A DNA stretch of 64,000 nucleotides from Zoogloeaceae bacterium (GCA_024235595.1 JACKMC010000001.1:124001-188000), one strand, 5' to 3'. Shown: positions 27,794 through 36,856, counted from the first letter of the stretch. The notes: generated by a model not told the origin, from the sequence alone. Made by a program: numbers and translations.

Positions 27794-28179
27794 TATTTCG
27801 GCCTCCGATCCAGTTCGCCCCGCAGGGTTTCGATACTCTCCTGCACCTCGGTCACCGCGCGCTGGGCGCGCACCGTGCGGGCCCTTGCCTCAGCCAGACG
27901 GGCATCCACGGCGGCCTGCTCTGCGAGCACCTTTGCACGTGAATACTCTTCGCTTCGCATCGCAGACTCGGCCTGCGCAAGCTTCTCCCGCGCAGTCAGC
28001 AATTCAAGTGGCGCATGCGTCCGTGCCCCTGCAGACTCTGCCTGTGAAAGCGACGATTGCGCGGCGGACACCTCTGCAACCGGCGGCCCCATCTTGCTGG
28101 CGCACCCGGTAACGAACAGCAGGGCCGCCACACTCGCGGCCATCGTCAGCGGGCGATAACTCGAAAACCTCAAGTCCAT
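27793..28179 (-). CDS. DUF4398 domain lipoprotein
   Basis: A 128-residue lipoprotein. The ATG at 28179 follows AAGGAG and starts a lipoprotein signal with lipobox LLFVTGCAS. The mature part is one long helical region rich in Ala, Glu and Arg (SAAQSSLSQAESAGARTHAP), typical of DUF4398. It is translationally coupled to the OmpA-family lipoprotein, whose middle region resembles it, so the two may assemble together. An earlier in-frame start would add an unlikely N-terminus. Confidence 0.85.
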   Translation of the reverse strand: MDLRFSSYRPLTMAASVAALLFVTGCASKMGPPVAEVSAAQSSLSQAESAGARTHAPLELLTAREKLAQAESAMRSEEYSRAKVLAEQAAVDARLAEARARTVRAQRAVTEVQESIETLRGELDRRPK

Positions 28180-28292
28180 TGCAACTCCTTCGCTGTTGAA
28201 CGGTGAAAACCAAATTCGACTCGCATCGTACTCAGCGACAATCAACAAATAAAACGATATATTTTTGTAGTTGCGACAAATTTTATTGATCA
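28180..28292. promoter_or_regulatory. Divergent promoter region, DUF4398/OmpA operon and LysR gene
   Basis: A 113-base AT-rich divergent gap. ATTGATCAAT (28285-28294), a perfect palindrome that overlaps the LysR start codon, could be part of an autoregulatory site. No well-spaced promoter hexamers can be assigned with confidence. Confidence 0.4.
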
Positions 28293-29225
28293 ATGGATAT
28301 CGACCTGCTTCGCACCTTCGTCGAGGTTCACCGCTTGAGGCACTTTGGCGCCGCGGCAGAATCGCTCCACGTTACCCAGGCTGCCGTGAGTGCACGCATC
28401 AAGCAGCTTGAGTCGCTCCTTGGCACACAACTTTTCGACCGCTCCCGACGAGATGTAAGGGTCACACCCGAAGGCCATCGATTCCTGCATTCGGCCGACC
28501 TGATCATTTCCGAGTGGCGCCGCGCCCGCCACATCGTCGGCATGGACGGCACCGAAACCCCGCAACTGTCGATTGCCGGCAGCCTGCGCCTGTGGGACAT
28601 CTTCTTGCAGGATGGATGGCTCCACGCTCTGCGCAAGGCACGACCCGACATCGCGCTCTCGGTTGAAACCGGGGCGCCGGAAATCCTCATCACAAGACTC
28701 TTCGACGGACTGCTCGATGTCGTGGTGATGCTCGAACCGCCGCGTGTCGAGCTGATGACGGAAACCCGGCTCACACAGATAGACCTTTTCCTGGTGTCGA
28801 CGAGACCCGGGCAAACCGTCGCCGAGGCCCTCGGCCACGACTATGTGATGATCGACTGGGGGCAGGCCTTCGAGGTCGAACACCGTGAGCGCTTTCCCGA
28901 GGCACCGGCACCGATGACCACGGTGTCCAACTCCGCCATGGCACTCGCCTACCTCAAGGTCATCGGCGGTGCGGCCTTCCTGCCCGCGCGCGTGATCCAG
29001 CCCGAGATCGAGGCCGGCAACCTGTTCGTGGTCAACGACGCACCGTCCTTCAGTCGCGGCGTGTATGGCATCTATCTGAAGCGCAATCCCAAGCTGCCTG
29101 TGATCATCGAGGCGCTCGCCATTCTCAATGCGGGTGAGCGGGTTGCCATCGGGAACGCAGAATCGGCCGGTGATGAAGCCGGTCCTTCTACACCGGGCCA
29201 GGCGCCCTCGTCCCGGACGGACTGA
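28293..29225 (+). CDS. LysR-family transcriptional regulator
   Basis: A 310-residue LysR regulator. The N-terminal winged helix-turn-helix is classic: MDIDLLRTFVEVHRLRHFG, then AAESLHVTQAAVSARIKQLE and LGTQLFDRSRRDVRVTPEG. The rest is an effector-binding domain of the periplasmic-binding fold. It is divergent from the DUF4398/OmpA operon, which it may control, since LysR proteins often regulate the divergent neighbour. The effector is unknown. The C-terminal 20 residues are Ser/Pro-rich and look unstructured. Confidence 0.92.
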   Translation: MDIDLLRTFVEVHRLRHFGAAAESLHVTQAAVSARIKQLESLLGTQLFDRSRRDVRVTPEGHRFLHSADLIISEWRRARHIVGMDGTETPQLSIAGSLRLWDIFLQDGWLHALRKARPDIALSVETGAPEILITRLFDGLLDVVVMLEPPRVELMTETRLTQIDLFLVSTRPGQTVAEALGHDYVMIDWGQAFEVEHRERFPEAPAPMTTVSNSAMALAYLKVIGGAAFLPARVIQPEIEAGNLFVVNDAPSFSRGVYGIYLKRNPKLPVIIEALAILNAGERVAIGNAESAGDEAGPSTPGQAPSSRTD

Positions 29226-29754
29226 GGCCCGATCGACCTGAACGCCCCATGAGCCGCATCTCTTCCAGGGCGAGGCTGCGCCCGTGTCACGAGCCAACCA
29301 GGCTCGCCGCGCCAGGGATCGAAGGTGGGCGAAACCACGGTCCGGATCGCGCACATGAACACGAGCGCGACCCGAAGGACTGGAGAATCGATGCGACTGG
29401 ACTTCATGCTGTCCGATCGGGCCTGGAGGCGCCCTCGCGGCGCTCTCTCCCGCAGCCCCGGACATGCCGGTTCAATGAATAGCGGATGATCTCGCACTGC
29501 CGCCGCGTGGCGCCCCATGACGACGAGCGCCCGACCCGGCGGTGCCGCCCAAGGCGACCAAGCCAAGCGCTGGCACCGCCGGGTTTGCGTGCAGGCGCGA
29601 GGTTCGGATTCCCGGCATTTCGGTCGCGGTCACGGTCGTTGCAAAGCCCGATGCAGGTCATTAGCGGGAGGCGGATTGATGGATGACCGGCAAGCGTCGA
29701 ACGGTCCCACGGCGCACAGCGCACAGCAAGGGGGCGACGGGCCACGCAAGCGAA
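29226..29754. other. Intergenic region between LysR gene and TIR-WD40 gene
   Basis: 529 bases without a supportable gene between two genes that end towards each other. Reading frames here lack family features. It contains a 12-bp perfect inverted repeat, CCCGGCGGTGCC (29535-29546) and GGCACCGCCGGG (29572-29583), with a 25-base loop and no U-tract. Confidence 0.5.
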
Positions 29755-32700
29755 TCAGCGATCGGCCGCTCCCGCGCATGCGTCCTGGCGCTCGAGATAA
29801 TACTCGCACCGCTCGGCGAGGATGAGCGGCTTCAGCCTCACGACGACCTCGTCGGCCCAGGCAAGCGCCTGATCGACACTTCCCGGCCAGACTCTCACGC
29901 TGGCGTCTTCGGCCCGACTCAGGATACGCCCGTCGGCGAGCTGGTTTACCTGCCTGATTTCTGCCTCATGGCCGCGCAGCAGCGGGCCGGGCTCGCCGCC
30001 GGGGCCGACAATGCGCAGCGTCTTGTCGTCACCCGCTGGCCACACGACGAAGGCCCCATCGGCGAGCAGCGAAGCGCCCGCGACCTCCGTGTCGAGGATC
30101 TGCCGACCCGGTTCGCCGTCTGCGCTCCACAGCCGGGTGCCCTGTCCGGAGGTCGACACCAGCAGTCTGCCGTCGCCAAGCGGGATGACCTTTCGTCGCT
30201 GATGGCGGCCGCCTGATTCCGCAGGGTGCGGCGGCCGGCGCACCGAATCATCGGCGTTCACGAGCACCAGCTCGCCGTCGAACTGACTCAACAGCACCCT
30301 GCCGCCGCGCAGCACGAACGCGGTGTCGGCATGTGCGCCTTCTCCGAGATCGGGCACGGACCATTGCTGGTCGTCGCTGTCCCAGATCCGGATCGACCCA
30401 TCGTGGTGGATCACGGTAATGCGCCCGTCATCGTGAGGCAGGATCCGCTTCGGCATCGAAGCTGCATTGTCGAGGCGAATGCTGCGGTCCGGTTCACCCT
30501 CGGGGCTCCACAGCCGCAGGCGGAATTCCCCAACGTGGGACAGGGACAGGAAGCGACCATCGGGCAGGCGCATCACGCTGTACAACTGCTCGCCTTCGGC
30601 GGCATCGCGCCTGCCCTGCGCCTCGCCGTCGGCCCGCCATGTCCACACTTGCCCCGAGCGTTCGAAAGCGATGATCCGCCCGCCAGGCGACTGCGCCAGG
30701 TGCACGAACTCTGCGCCCGGCCCCGCGAGGTCGGCGACCGCTTCGCCGTCCGGGTTCCACAGTCGCAAAGCCGGCCCGGGTTCACGATTCGCGTAGTTCT
30801 CGCCGCGGGTGATCAACTGGCCGTCTGCCAGTTCGACAAGCCCGGCGACCGCTCGCGCCCCGTTGCGCAGCACCGCACCAGGGGCCAGGTCGGCAGCGAA
30901 CAGCGCGATCGATCCGGTGTTGCTGAGTACCGCGATCGAGCCGCTCGAGAGTTGTTGAACATCCTTTGCGGCGCCGCCCGCAAAGTGCAGCACGCTGCGC
31001 GGCTGCGGCTGCGCGCTCCAGATCCGCGCCGTGCGGTCCCTGCGGCTCCAGGTCAGGTAACGTTCGCCGGCGAGTGCCTGGATGCCCGAGACACCGGCTT
31101 CGTGGCCACGCAAGGTGAGCAGCGGTGCGCCCTCGCGGCTCCAGATGCGCGCCGTGCGGTCGCCCGCGTAGGTCGCGATCCGTCCGTCGGGCCACTGTAC
31201 CGCGCCGTAAGCGGCACGTTCATGGCCACGCAGCGCAGGGCCACGTTTGCCGTCGGTGTGCCAGATGGCCGGCGTTGGCGAATCGATGCCGAGCAGCAGA
31301 CGACCATCGTCGAGCTCGAACCCTTGCAGTGGCGAATCGCTCGCCTCGACCAGGGGGGTCGACTCGCCCCCAACGGTCCACAGCCGCGCCCACCAGACCT
31401 TGTTGTGATAGGCCTCCTGGCCCCAGCTGAAAAAGCGCCCGTCGCGCAGCGCAAATACGAACGGGTCCTGCAGCGGCACATGCCGATGCGCCTTTTCGAT
31501 CACCTTCTCGAGTTGCCCCTTGGCCGACCAGATGCGCAGATCCGGGCCGTTCTCGAAGCTCACGATGTGCCCGTCGACGAGCTCGAGAGCGCCCCGCAGG
31601 TTGCGCTTGTGGCCCTCGAGGCGGGCACCGGGCGTGCCATCCGCCTGCCACAGCATCGCGGTTCTCTCCTGCCAGGTCAGAAAGCGGCCGTCGCTCAGCA
31701 GGGTCGCGCCACGCAGCCCAGGCCCCGCCCCCTTGAGCACCAGCAGCGGCTCGAGCGTGGCGCTCCAAACGCGATACTCGTTGCCGATCAATGCGCCAAT
31801 CCGCCCGTCACGCAAACGCTCGAGCCGAATCCACGATTCCTCATCGAGAAAGCCTGAAATCGGGCTGCCGTCGTCGCTCCACAGCTTTGCCCGCTTGTCG
31901 ACGCCCCACGACAGCAGCCGGCCGTCGTCGAGCCGTATCACGCCGTGGACGCCGCTATCCTGCGAGCTGCCCGGCGCTTCCGGGTGGGTATGCGCGACAA
32001 GCGTCCTGAGCAGGCTGCCATCCTCGCGCCACCAGCGTATCGTGCCGTCGCGGCCCCACGTCAGGATGCGCCCGCGCGGCAGCGCAAGGACGCCTTTCAG
32101 CTCGCCGCTGTGGCCGCGCAGGGTGGCCTGTTCGCGCAGCTTGCCGTAGGCATCGAAGAGCAATTGGGCGGCCTCGATGGCGAAGGGGCGATCGGGGTTC
32201 GCAAGATCGCCGGGGAGCGCCGCGCGCGCCAGCGCGATGGCGTTGGCGGCGTCGCCCCGGGCCAGTTGGGTGCGCGCCGCGCGTGCAAGAAATCGCGACT
32301 GGATCAGCCGCGCTTCATCGCGCTCCTTGTTCGCAAGCTCGCTCGCCGATGCGGCGCGTTCGGCTGCTTCGCGCTCGTCCTGCGCTTTCTGGTAGGCGAG
32401 CCAGCCGGCACCCATGGCGGCGAACAGCAGCACCACCGCGACGATCAATCCGGTCGATGTCGCGCGCACCACGCGACGCGCCGACCTGGCCTCGCTGGCG
32501 CGCGCCTGCTGTGCCGCGTCGCGTTCGGCCTCGGCGATCGCCTTGGCCTTTTCCAGCTCCTGCAGACGCCGGCGCTCGTCGCTGAGCAGGCGGCTCTGGT
32601 CCTCTTCGCTGGCCTCGATGAACTCGCGCTGCAGCGCCGTCGCCGGCGGTGCGTTGGCAGGCTTGGCGGCAAGCCAGTCACGCGCCGAGCCCAGCGCCGG

Positions 32701-33195
32701 GCCGCGCAAGAGGTAGGCCGGGGCACGATCCGACTGCTCCCATTCCATGGCGCGTTCGCCCAGCCGGGTGTGCTCGCGCAGCCAGTCGAGGTCGCTGTTG
32801 AGCGCGGCAACGAGCTTCGACGCTCCGCTGACGGCCCGCTCACCGTCGAAGGGCACGGCGTTGATGGCGCCGAGATCATCCGGCAGGCGCGAAAAATCGA
32901 CCGCCCGCCACAGCACCGGAATGATGCGCTTGGACAGCCGCCGAGCCTCGCCGACTTCCCAGCCGCAGACTTCGGATGCGACGCTGTCGGGCGAGAGCAC
33001 GAACACCAGGGTGTCGCATTCGACGATCAGCCGGCCGAGGCGCTCGCGCCAAGCCTCGCCGTGGCCGATCCCGACCCGGTCGATGAGGATCTCGAAATCG
33101 GCGGACGACTCGAGCGCTGCAGCGAGTTCGTTCGCAAACGCGAGATCCGATCGCGAATAAGAGATGAATACCCTTGACCGTCCCCTACCTTCCAT
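29755..33195 (-). CDS. TIR domain - transmembrane - WD40 repeat protein
   Basis: A very large protein (about 1146 residues from the ATG at 33195). Residues 8-120 form a TIR domain starting RVFISYSRSDLAFANELAAA. Glu80, in SEVCGWEVGEA, sits where the NADase catalytic glutamate of bacterial TIR domains lies. An Ala/Glu/Arg-rich coiled coil (about 195-240) leads to one membrane helix (about 248-268, TGLIVAVVLLFAAMGAGWLA). About 750 C-terminal residues form some 14 WD40-like blades with recurring DGRxLxW and RIWSxDG patterns. There is no AP-ATPase/NB-ARC module between sensor and TIR. A TIR-type signalling or defence role is inferred; autoproteolysis and phage defence are untested. Confidence 0.88.
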   Translation of the reverse strand: MEGRGRSRVFISYSRSDLAFANELAAALESSADFEILIDRVGIGHGEAWRERLGRLIVECDTLVFVLSPDSVASEVCGWEVGEARRLSKRIIPVLWRAVDFSRLPDDLGAINAVPFDGERAVSGASKLVAALNSDLDWLREHTRLGERAMEWEQSDRAPAYLLRGPALGSARDWLAAKPANAPPATALQREFIEASEEDQSRLLSDERRRLQELEKAKAIAEAERDAAQQARASEARSARRVVRATSTGLIVAVVLLFAAMGAGWLAYQKAQDEREAAERAASASELANKERDEARLIQSRFLARAARTQLARGDAANAIALARAALPGDLANPDRPFAIEAAQLLFDAYGKLREQATLRGHSGELKGVLALPRGRILTWGRDGTIRWWREDGSLLRTLVAHTHPEAPGSSQDSGVHGVIRLDDGRLLSWGVDKRAKLWSDDGSPISGFLDEESWIRLERLRDGRIGALIGNEYRVWSATLEPLLVLKGAGPGLRGATLLSDGRFLTWQERTAMLWQADGTPGARLEGHKRNLRGALELVDGHIVSFENGPDLRIWSAKGQLEKVIEKAHRHVPLQDPFVFALRDGRFFSWGQEAYHNKVWWARLWTVGGESTPLVEASDSPLQGFELDDGRLLLGIDSPTPAIWHTDGKRGPALRGHERAAYGAVQWPDGRIATYAGDRTARIWSREGAPLLTLRGHEAGVSGIQALAGERYLTWSRRDRTARIWSAQPQPRSVLHFAGGAAKDVQQLSSGSIAVLSNTGSIALFAADLAPGAVLRNGARAVAGLVELADGQLITRGENYANREPGPALRLWNPDGEAVADLAGPGAEFVHLAQSPGGRIIAFERSGQVWTWRADGEAQGRRDAAEGEQLYSVMRLPDGRFLSLSHVGEFRLRLWSPEGEPDRSIRLDNAASMPKRILPHDDGRITVIHHDGSIRIWDSDDQQWSVPDLGEGAHADTAFVLRGGRVLLSQFDGELVLVNADDSVRRPPHPAESGGRHQRRKVIPLGDGRLLVSTSGQGTRLWSADGEPGRQILDTEVAGASLLADGAFVVWPAGDDKTLRIVGPGGEPGPLLRGHEAEIRQVNQLADGRILSRAEDASVRVWPGSVDQALAWADEVVVRLKPLILAERCEYYLERQDACAGAADR

Positions 33196-33616
33196 TACCT
33201 GTCCACGACGTGTTCGAATTCCACCATGAGCTGGTCGGCCCATGGTCCCAATTTAGTCCGAAATTGGCCGCATTGAGCGGAAAAGGCCGTTGATGGGCAG
33301 CCTGGGCATGGATGGGGTACGTCGGTCCAACGCCGGGACGACGCGCGGAAGCGAGACACGGACCCCGTACGGCCCTTGCCAGAAGCTCTTCGTCCGGCAC
33401 TTCGTTGTTGCTCCAGCACTGTCGCTTCGAGGCGATCACCGCAGCGCCTTGCAAGCGCACGCGAGCCACTGTGAAAAATTCGCAAGGCGACGGTGAATGG
33501 GCCACACCAGCGATTGTCCGGGCAGCGCCACGGTTCCTCTACGCCATCCGTCATCGCGCCGCATGCCGGAAGGATGGTGGCGCAGACGACATGGCTCGAA
33601 CGATGGAGGTAAGACG
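33196..33616. other. Divergent intergenic region between TIR-WD40 and small peptide genes
   Basis: 421 bases, divergent. No supportable gene. It should hold promoters for both flanking genes, but I cannot assign hexamers. A strong ribosome site for the small peptide gene lies at its right end (GGAGGT, 33605-33610). Confidence 0.4.
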
Positions 33617-33790
33617 ATGAACCTGACCCAACGAACCCGCAACAAGACCCGGAGCCAAGCCAAGACGCCGCGCATGCTCACCACCTGCGGATGCGGCAAG
33701 ATCGCCGGTGGCGGCGGAAAGTCCTGCTACTGCAGCGGGACCGGCACAAGCTATTCGGGAAACAGCCGTTCGACGTCGAATGGCGGCTAG
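33617..33790 (+). CDS. Small Gly/Ser/Cys-rich peptide, unknown (possible modified-peptide precursor)
   Basis: A 57-residue peptide gene chosen for its excellent ribosome site, GGAGGT six bases before the ATG. The first 20 residues are basic and polar like a leader (MNLTQRTRNKTRSQAKTPRM). The rest is made almost only of Gly, Ser, Thr and Cys, with two CxC pairs (Cys24/Cys26 in TCGCGK, Cys37/Cys39 in KSCYCSG), a GGGG run between them, and a Ser/Thr/Gly tail. No hydrophobic core or signal peptide is present. This composition recalls precursors of modified peptides such as microcin B17, or a small metal-binding peptide. No YcaO or lanthionine enzyme lies in the window. Confidence 0.55.
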   Translation: MNLTQRTRNKTRSQAKTPRMLTTCGCGKIAGGGGKSCYCSGTGTSYSGNSRSTSNGG

Positions 33791-33915
33791 GGCGCGAGAT
33801 CGGCGCCCACAGAGCCGGCCGAGGCGGATCCGGGCGCTGGGCAGCGGCTGCGCGAGCGGCCCGGGATGCGTGAGCCGTGGGTCGGCGCCCACAATGCCGG
33901 AGGTCGGGCCTGCGT

Positions 33916-34260
33916 TCACGCCTGCCTGACGATATCGACAGAGATCTCCACGGCCGCAATCGTTCCTCTGTTCTCGAGCCAGTGTGTGGTGTTCCGGTCC
34001 TCGGGCCAGCCCACTCCCGGCCCATAGTCTGTCGCCACGCCGTCGCGGTGGTCGGTGATCGTCCCCTGGAGAATGAACACGGCGCCCGGTCTGTCCACAT
34101 GGCTGTGAACCGGACCGAAGACGCCTCCAGGCTCGATGGTCACCCTGCGCATCCGCAGCTGGCGCCCCGTCATGCCCTCGATCTCGGGGCCAAGGTCAAG
34201 CGTCGAAAGCAACTCCACCATGACGCCTTTCGTCTCGGGTGCCAACTCTTCGCTGCCCAT
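33916..34260 (-). CDS. Cupin-domain protein
   Basis: A 114-residue single-domain cupin. The ATG at 34260 follows AGAGGAG; the longer open frame upstream is rejected as out of character. The metal-binding motif 1 reads GGVFGPVHSHVDRPGAVFIL, with two His and a Gly-rich turn. Motif 2 is weaker (GPGVGWPEDRNTTHWLENRG), with one His. The function is unknown; small cupins act as sugar isomerases, dioxygenases or storage folds. It is near but not coupled to the small peptide gene, which converges on it. Confidence 0.82.
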   Translation of the reverse strand: MGSEELAPETKGVMVELLSTLDLGPEIEGMTGRQLRMRRVTIEPGGVFGPVHSHVDRPGAVFILQGTITDHRDGVATDYGPGVGWPEDRNTTHWLENRGTIAAVEISVDIVRQA

Positions 34261-34683
34261 TCGACTCTCCTCTGTGCGCCGCCAGGGACTATCGTGGCCT
34301 TGCGGCAAGCGCTTGCCGCCTATCGCTGGCCCTGCTCCGGGCCAGTGTCTGCGCTGATTGCACGAAGCTTCGGCCGGCAACGACTCCTGAGCGCCGCCGG
34401 CGCAAGCTCCGCAGGCGCATTGTCCCGGTGAGTAGAGCACCCGCGCGCGCATTGACGCGCGCCCGGCGATGGACGCAGCAGGAGGGATCGTTGCAGGCCC
34501 TGTCCGGCCACGAGAAGCCGCATGCCATGTCACGTTCTGAACATAGGCTATCGGCAATGACACGCAAGGCAAACGTAGCTGCGATCGACCGCGTGTGCCG
34601 AGGCGAGCAACGACGGGCCGGCGGGCATGGGCAGGCGATCTGCCGCACGGGCGAGCCCGACGCCTGCGAGTGAGTGGTCGCGA
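34261..34683. other. Intergenic region between pqqE end and cupin gene
   Basis: 423 bases with no recognisable gene or terminator. It must carry the cupin gene promoter at its left end. Several open frames cross it but none has family character or a ribosome site. Confidence 0.4.
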
Positions 34684-35823
34684 CTACGGCGCGATCTGGC
34701 GCGAGGTCTTCGGGTCGCGGAAGATCAGCGGCGCACTCGACACCTTGCCCGGCAGCTGGGCGCGGGCCACCGCATCGCGCACCACCCGATGCGCCGGCGA
34801 CTTGTCGCACACCGGATCGGGCGCGGCCGCATCACCGGCCAGCATGAAGGCCTGGCAGCGGCAACCGCCGAGATCCTTTTCCTTGTCCGGACAGCGCTTG
34901 CAGGTGTCGCTCATCCAGCCGTCGCCGCGGTAGCGGTTGAAGCCGTCGGACTCGTACCAGATCTCGCCCACGCTCATCTCGCGCACGTTCGGAAAAGTGA
35001 GCCCCGGCAGCATCCTGGCGGTATGGCAGGGCAGCGCCGTGCCATCGGGCGTGACGGTGAGGAAGACATTGCCCCAGCCGTTCATGCACTTCTTGGGGCG
35101 GGTTTCGTAGTAGTCGGGGACGACGAAGAAGATGCGGACACTGTCGCCGAGCGTTTCACGGTATTCGTTGGTGATGCGTTCGGCGCGCTCGATCTGCTCG
35201 CGCGAGGGCAGCAGTTGGTCGCGGTTGAGCAGCGCCCAGGAGTAATACTGGCTGTTGGCCAGCTCCAGGTACTCGGCGTCGAGCGCCACGGCCATTTCGA
35301 TGATCTTGTCGACATGGTCGATGTTGAGCCGATGGATCACGCAGTTCATCACCATCGGCCAGCCATTGGCCTTGATGGTGTGCGCCACCTTCTGCTTGAG
35401 ATCGAAGGTGCGCGTGTGCGAGAGAAAATCGTTGAGCTCGCGGGTGGTGTCCTGGAAGGAGAGCTGGATATGATCCAGCCCCGCGCGCTTGAGCGCCTCG
35501 GCGCGGTCCTCGGTCAAACCGACGCCGGAGGTGAGCAGGTTGGTGTAGTAACCGAGCCGGTGCGCTTCGGCCACCAGCACTTCGAGGTCGTCGCGCACCA
35601 GCGGCTCGCCGCCCGAGAAGCCGCACTGCACGCTGCCTTGGGCGCGCGCTTCGTTCAACACGCGCAGCCAGGCCTCGGTGTCGAGTTCATCATCGGCACT
35701 CGTGCGCGCGAAATCCACCGGGTTGTAGCAAAAAGCGCAGTGCAACGGGCAGCGGTAGGTCAGCTCGGCGAGCAGCCACAGCGGCGGGCCGGGGCGGGCG
35801 GTGGGGATCACCAGGCCACCCAT
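34684..35823 (-). CDS. pqqE: PQQ synthesis radical SAM enzyme PqqE
   Basis: Forms the first C-C bond between Glu and Tyr of PqqA. It has 379 residues. The radical SAM cluster motif CPLHCAFC uses Cys25, Cys29 and Cys32. A C-terminal SPASM domain holds the auxiliary cluster ligands in KCMNGWGN and TCKRCPDKEKDLGGCRCQAF. The ATG at 35823 overlaps the pqqD end by 16 bases. It is the last gene of the pqqABCDE operon. Confidence 0.95.
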   Translation of the reverse strand: MGGLVIPTARPGPPLWLLAELTYRCPLHCAFCYNPVDFARTSADDELDTEAWLRVLNEARAQGSVQCGFSGGEPLVRDDLEVLVAEAHRLGYYTNLLTSGVGLTEDRAEALKRAGLDHIQLSFQDTTRELNDFLSHTRTFDLKQKVAHTIKANGWPMVMNCVIHRLNIDHVDKIIEMAVALDAEYLELANSQYYSWALLNRDQLLPSREQIERAERITNEYRETLGDSVRIFFVVPDYYETRPKKCMNGWGNVFLTVTPDGTALPCHTARMLPGLTFPNVREMSVGEIWYESDGFNRYRGDGWMSDTCKRCPDKEKDLGGCRCQAFMLAGDAAAPDPVCDKSPAHRVVRDAVARAQLPGKVSSAPLIFRDPKTSRQIAP

Positions 35824-36068
35824 TGCTGCTGGCGCGCCACCTCGAGAAAGGCGCGCACATCGGATTCCAGGCCGCTCGCCCCGAACGCGTTCTCCAGGTC
35901 GGCCACCAGCGCCGGCACATCGCGACTGCCGTCGCAGCGCTTGAGGATCTCCGCCGCGCTGGTGTTGAGCTTGACCATGCCTTCGGGGTAGAGCAGCACC
36001 CAGGCCTGCTGGGCCTCCTCCCACTGCATGCGAAAGCGCGGCGTCAGCCTGGGGGTATGCGAAGTCAT
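35808..36068 (-). CDS. pqqD: PQQ synthesis peptide chaperone PqqD
   Basis: An 86-residue RiPP recognition element that binds PqqA and presents it to PqqE. It starts TSHTPRLTPRFRMQWEEAQQ and contains LLYPEGMVKLNTSAAEILKR, the conserved PqqD core. Its start overlaps the pqqC stop (ATGA) and its end overlaps pqqE, so translation is coupled throughout. Confidence 0.94.
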   Translation of the reverse strand: MTSHTPRLTPRFRMQWEEAQQAWVLLYPEGMVKLNTSAAEILKRCDGSRDVPALVADLENAFGASGLESDVRAFLEVARQQQWVAW

Positions 36069-36838
36069 GCTTTCGGCCCCCGAATCTCGATCTCGCACGC
36101 CTGCAGCATGATCGCATCGGCCAGCGACCACAAAACATCGAGCTTGAACTGCAGGATGTCGAGCGCACGCTGCTGCAGGGCGCGGTTGTGGCCGAAATAG
36201 TCGAGCGTGAAGCGCAGGCCGTGGGCCACGTCGCGCCGCGCCTGGGTGAGGCGGTTGCGGAAGTAGTGCAGGCCGTCGCTTTCGATCCACGGGTATTTGT
36301 CGGGCCAGGTGTCGAGGCGCTGCTGGTGGATGTGCGGGGCGAACAGCTCGGTGAGGCTGGAGGCCACGGCGTCCTGCCAGGGGCGCTGGCGGGCGAAGTT
36401 CACATAGGCCTCGACCGCGAAGCGCGCCGCCGGCGACACCAGGCGCTCGGACACCACCTCGTCGCGACTCAGGCCCACCGCCTCGCCGAGGCGGATCCAC
36501 GCCTCGATGCCGCCGTCGTCCCGCACCCCGCCGATGGCGTAGCCGTCGTGGTCGAGAATGCGCTGGATCCACTCGCGGCGGATGGCGCGGTCGGGGCAGT
36601 TGGCGAGGATGTTGGCGTCCTTGACCGGACTCGCCACCTGGTACAGATAGCGGTTGGCCACCCAGCGCTGCAACTGCCGCTGGGTGAGCTTGCCCTCGGC
36701 CATCATCACGTGGAAGGGGTGATGGATGTGGTAGCTGGTGCCCTTGTCGCGCAGCCGGGCCTCGAATTCGTCGGCGCTCCACGGCGCCTCGGCGGCGATC
36801 GCGGCCAGGTGCGGGGTGGGGATGTCGTCATGCTTCAT
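36065..36838 (-). CDS. pqqC: Pyrroloquinoline-quinone synthase PqqC
   Basis: Carries out the final ring closure and eight-electron oxidation to PQQ. It has 257 residues. Active-site regions are recognisable: SYHIHHPFHVMMAEGKLTQR, NRYLYQVASPVKDANILAN and FTLDYFGHNRALQQRALDIL. It lies 18 bases downstream of pqqB and overlaps pqqD by 4 bases. Confidence 0.96.
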   Translation of the reverse strand: MKHDDIPTPHLAAIAAEAPWSADEFEARLRDKGTSYHIHHPFHVMMAEGKLTQRQLQRWVANRYLYQVASPVKDANILANCPDRAIRREWIQRILDHDGYAIGGVRDDGGIEAWIRLGEAVGLSRDEVVSERLVSPAARFAVEAYVNFARQRPWQDAVASSLTELFAPHIHQQRLDTWPDKYPWIESDGLHYFRNRLTQARRDVAHGLRFTLDYFGHNRALQQRALDILQFKLDVLWSLADAIMLQACEIEIRGPKA

Positions 36839-36856
36839 GCGGACTCCTTGCGCGCC

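Noticed and set aside
29683..30216. A 177-residue plus-strand gene near the TIR-WD40 3' end
   Set aside because: It overlaps the well-supported WD40 coding region and has neither domain features nor a convincing ribosome site.
34684..36168. A single 494-residue PqqD-PqqE fusion
   Set aside because: pqqD is in a different frame and has its own start. pqqE starts at 35823, and the upstream extension is an off-frame reading of pqqD.
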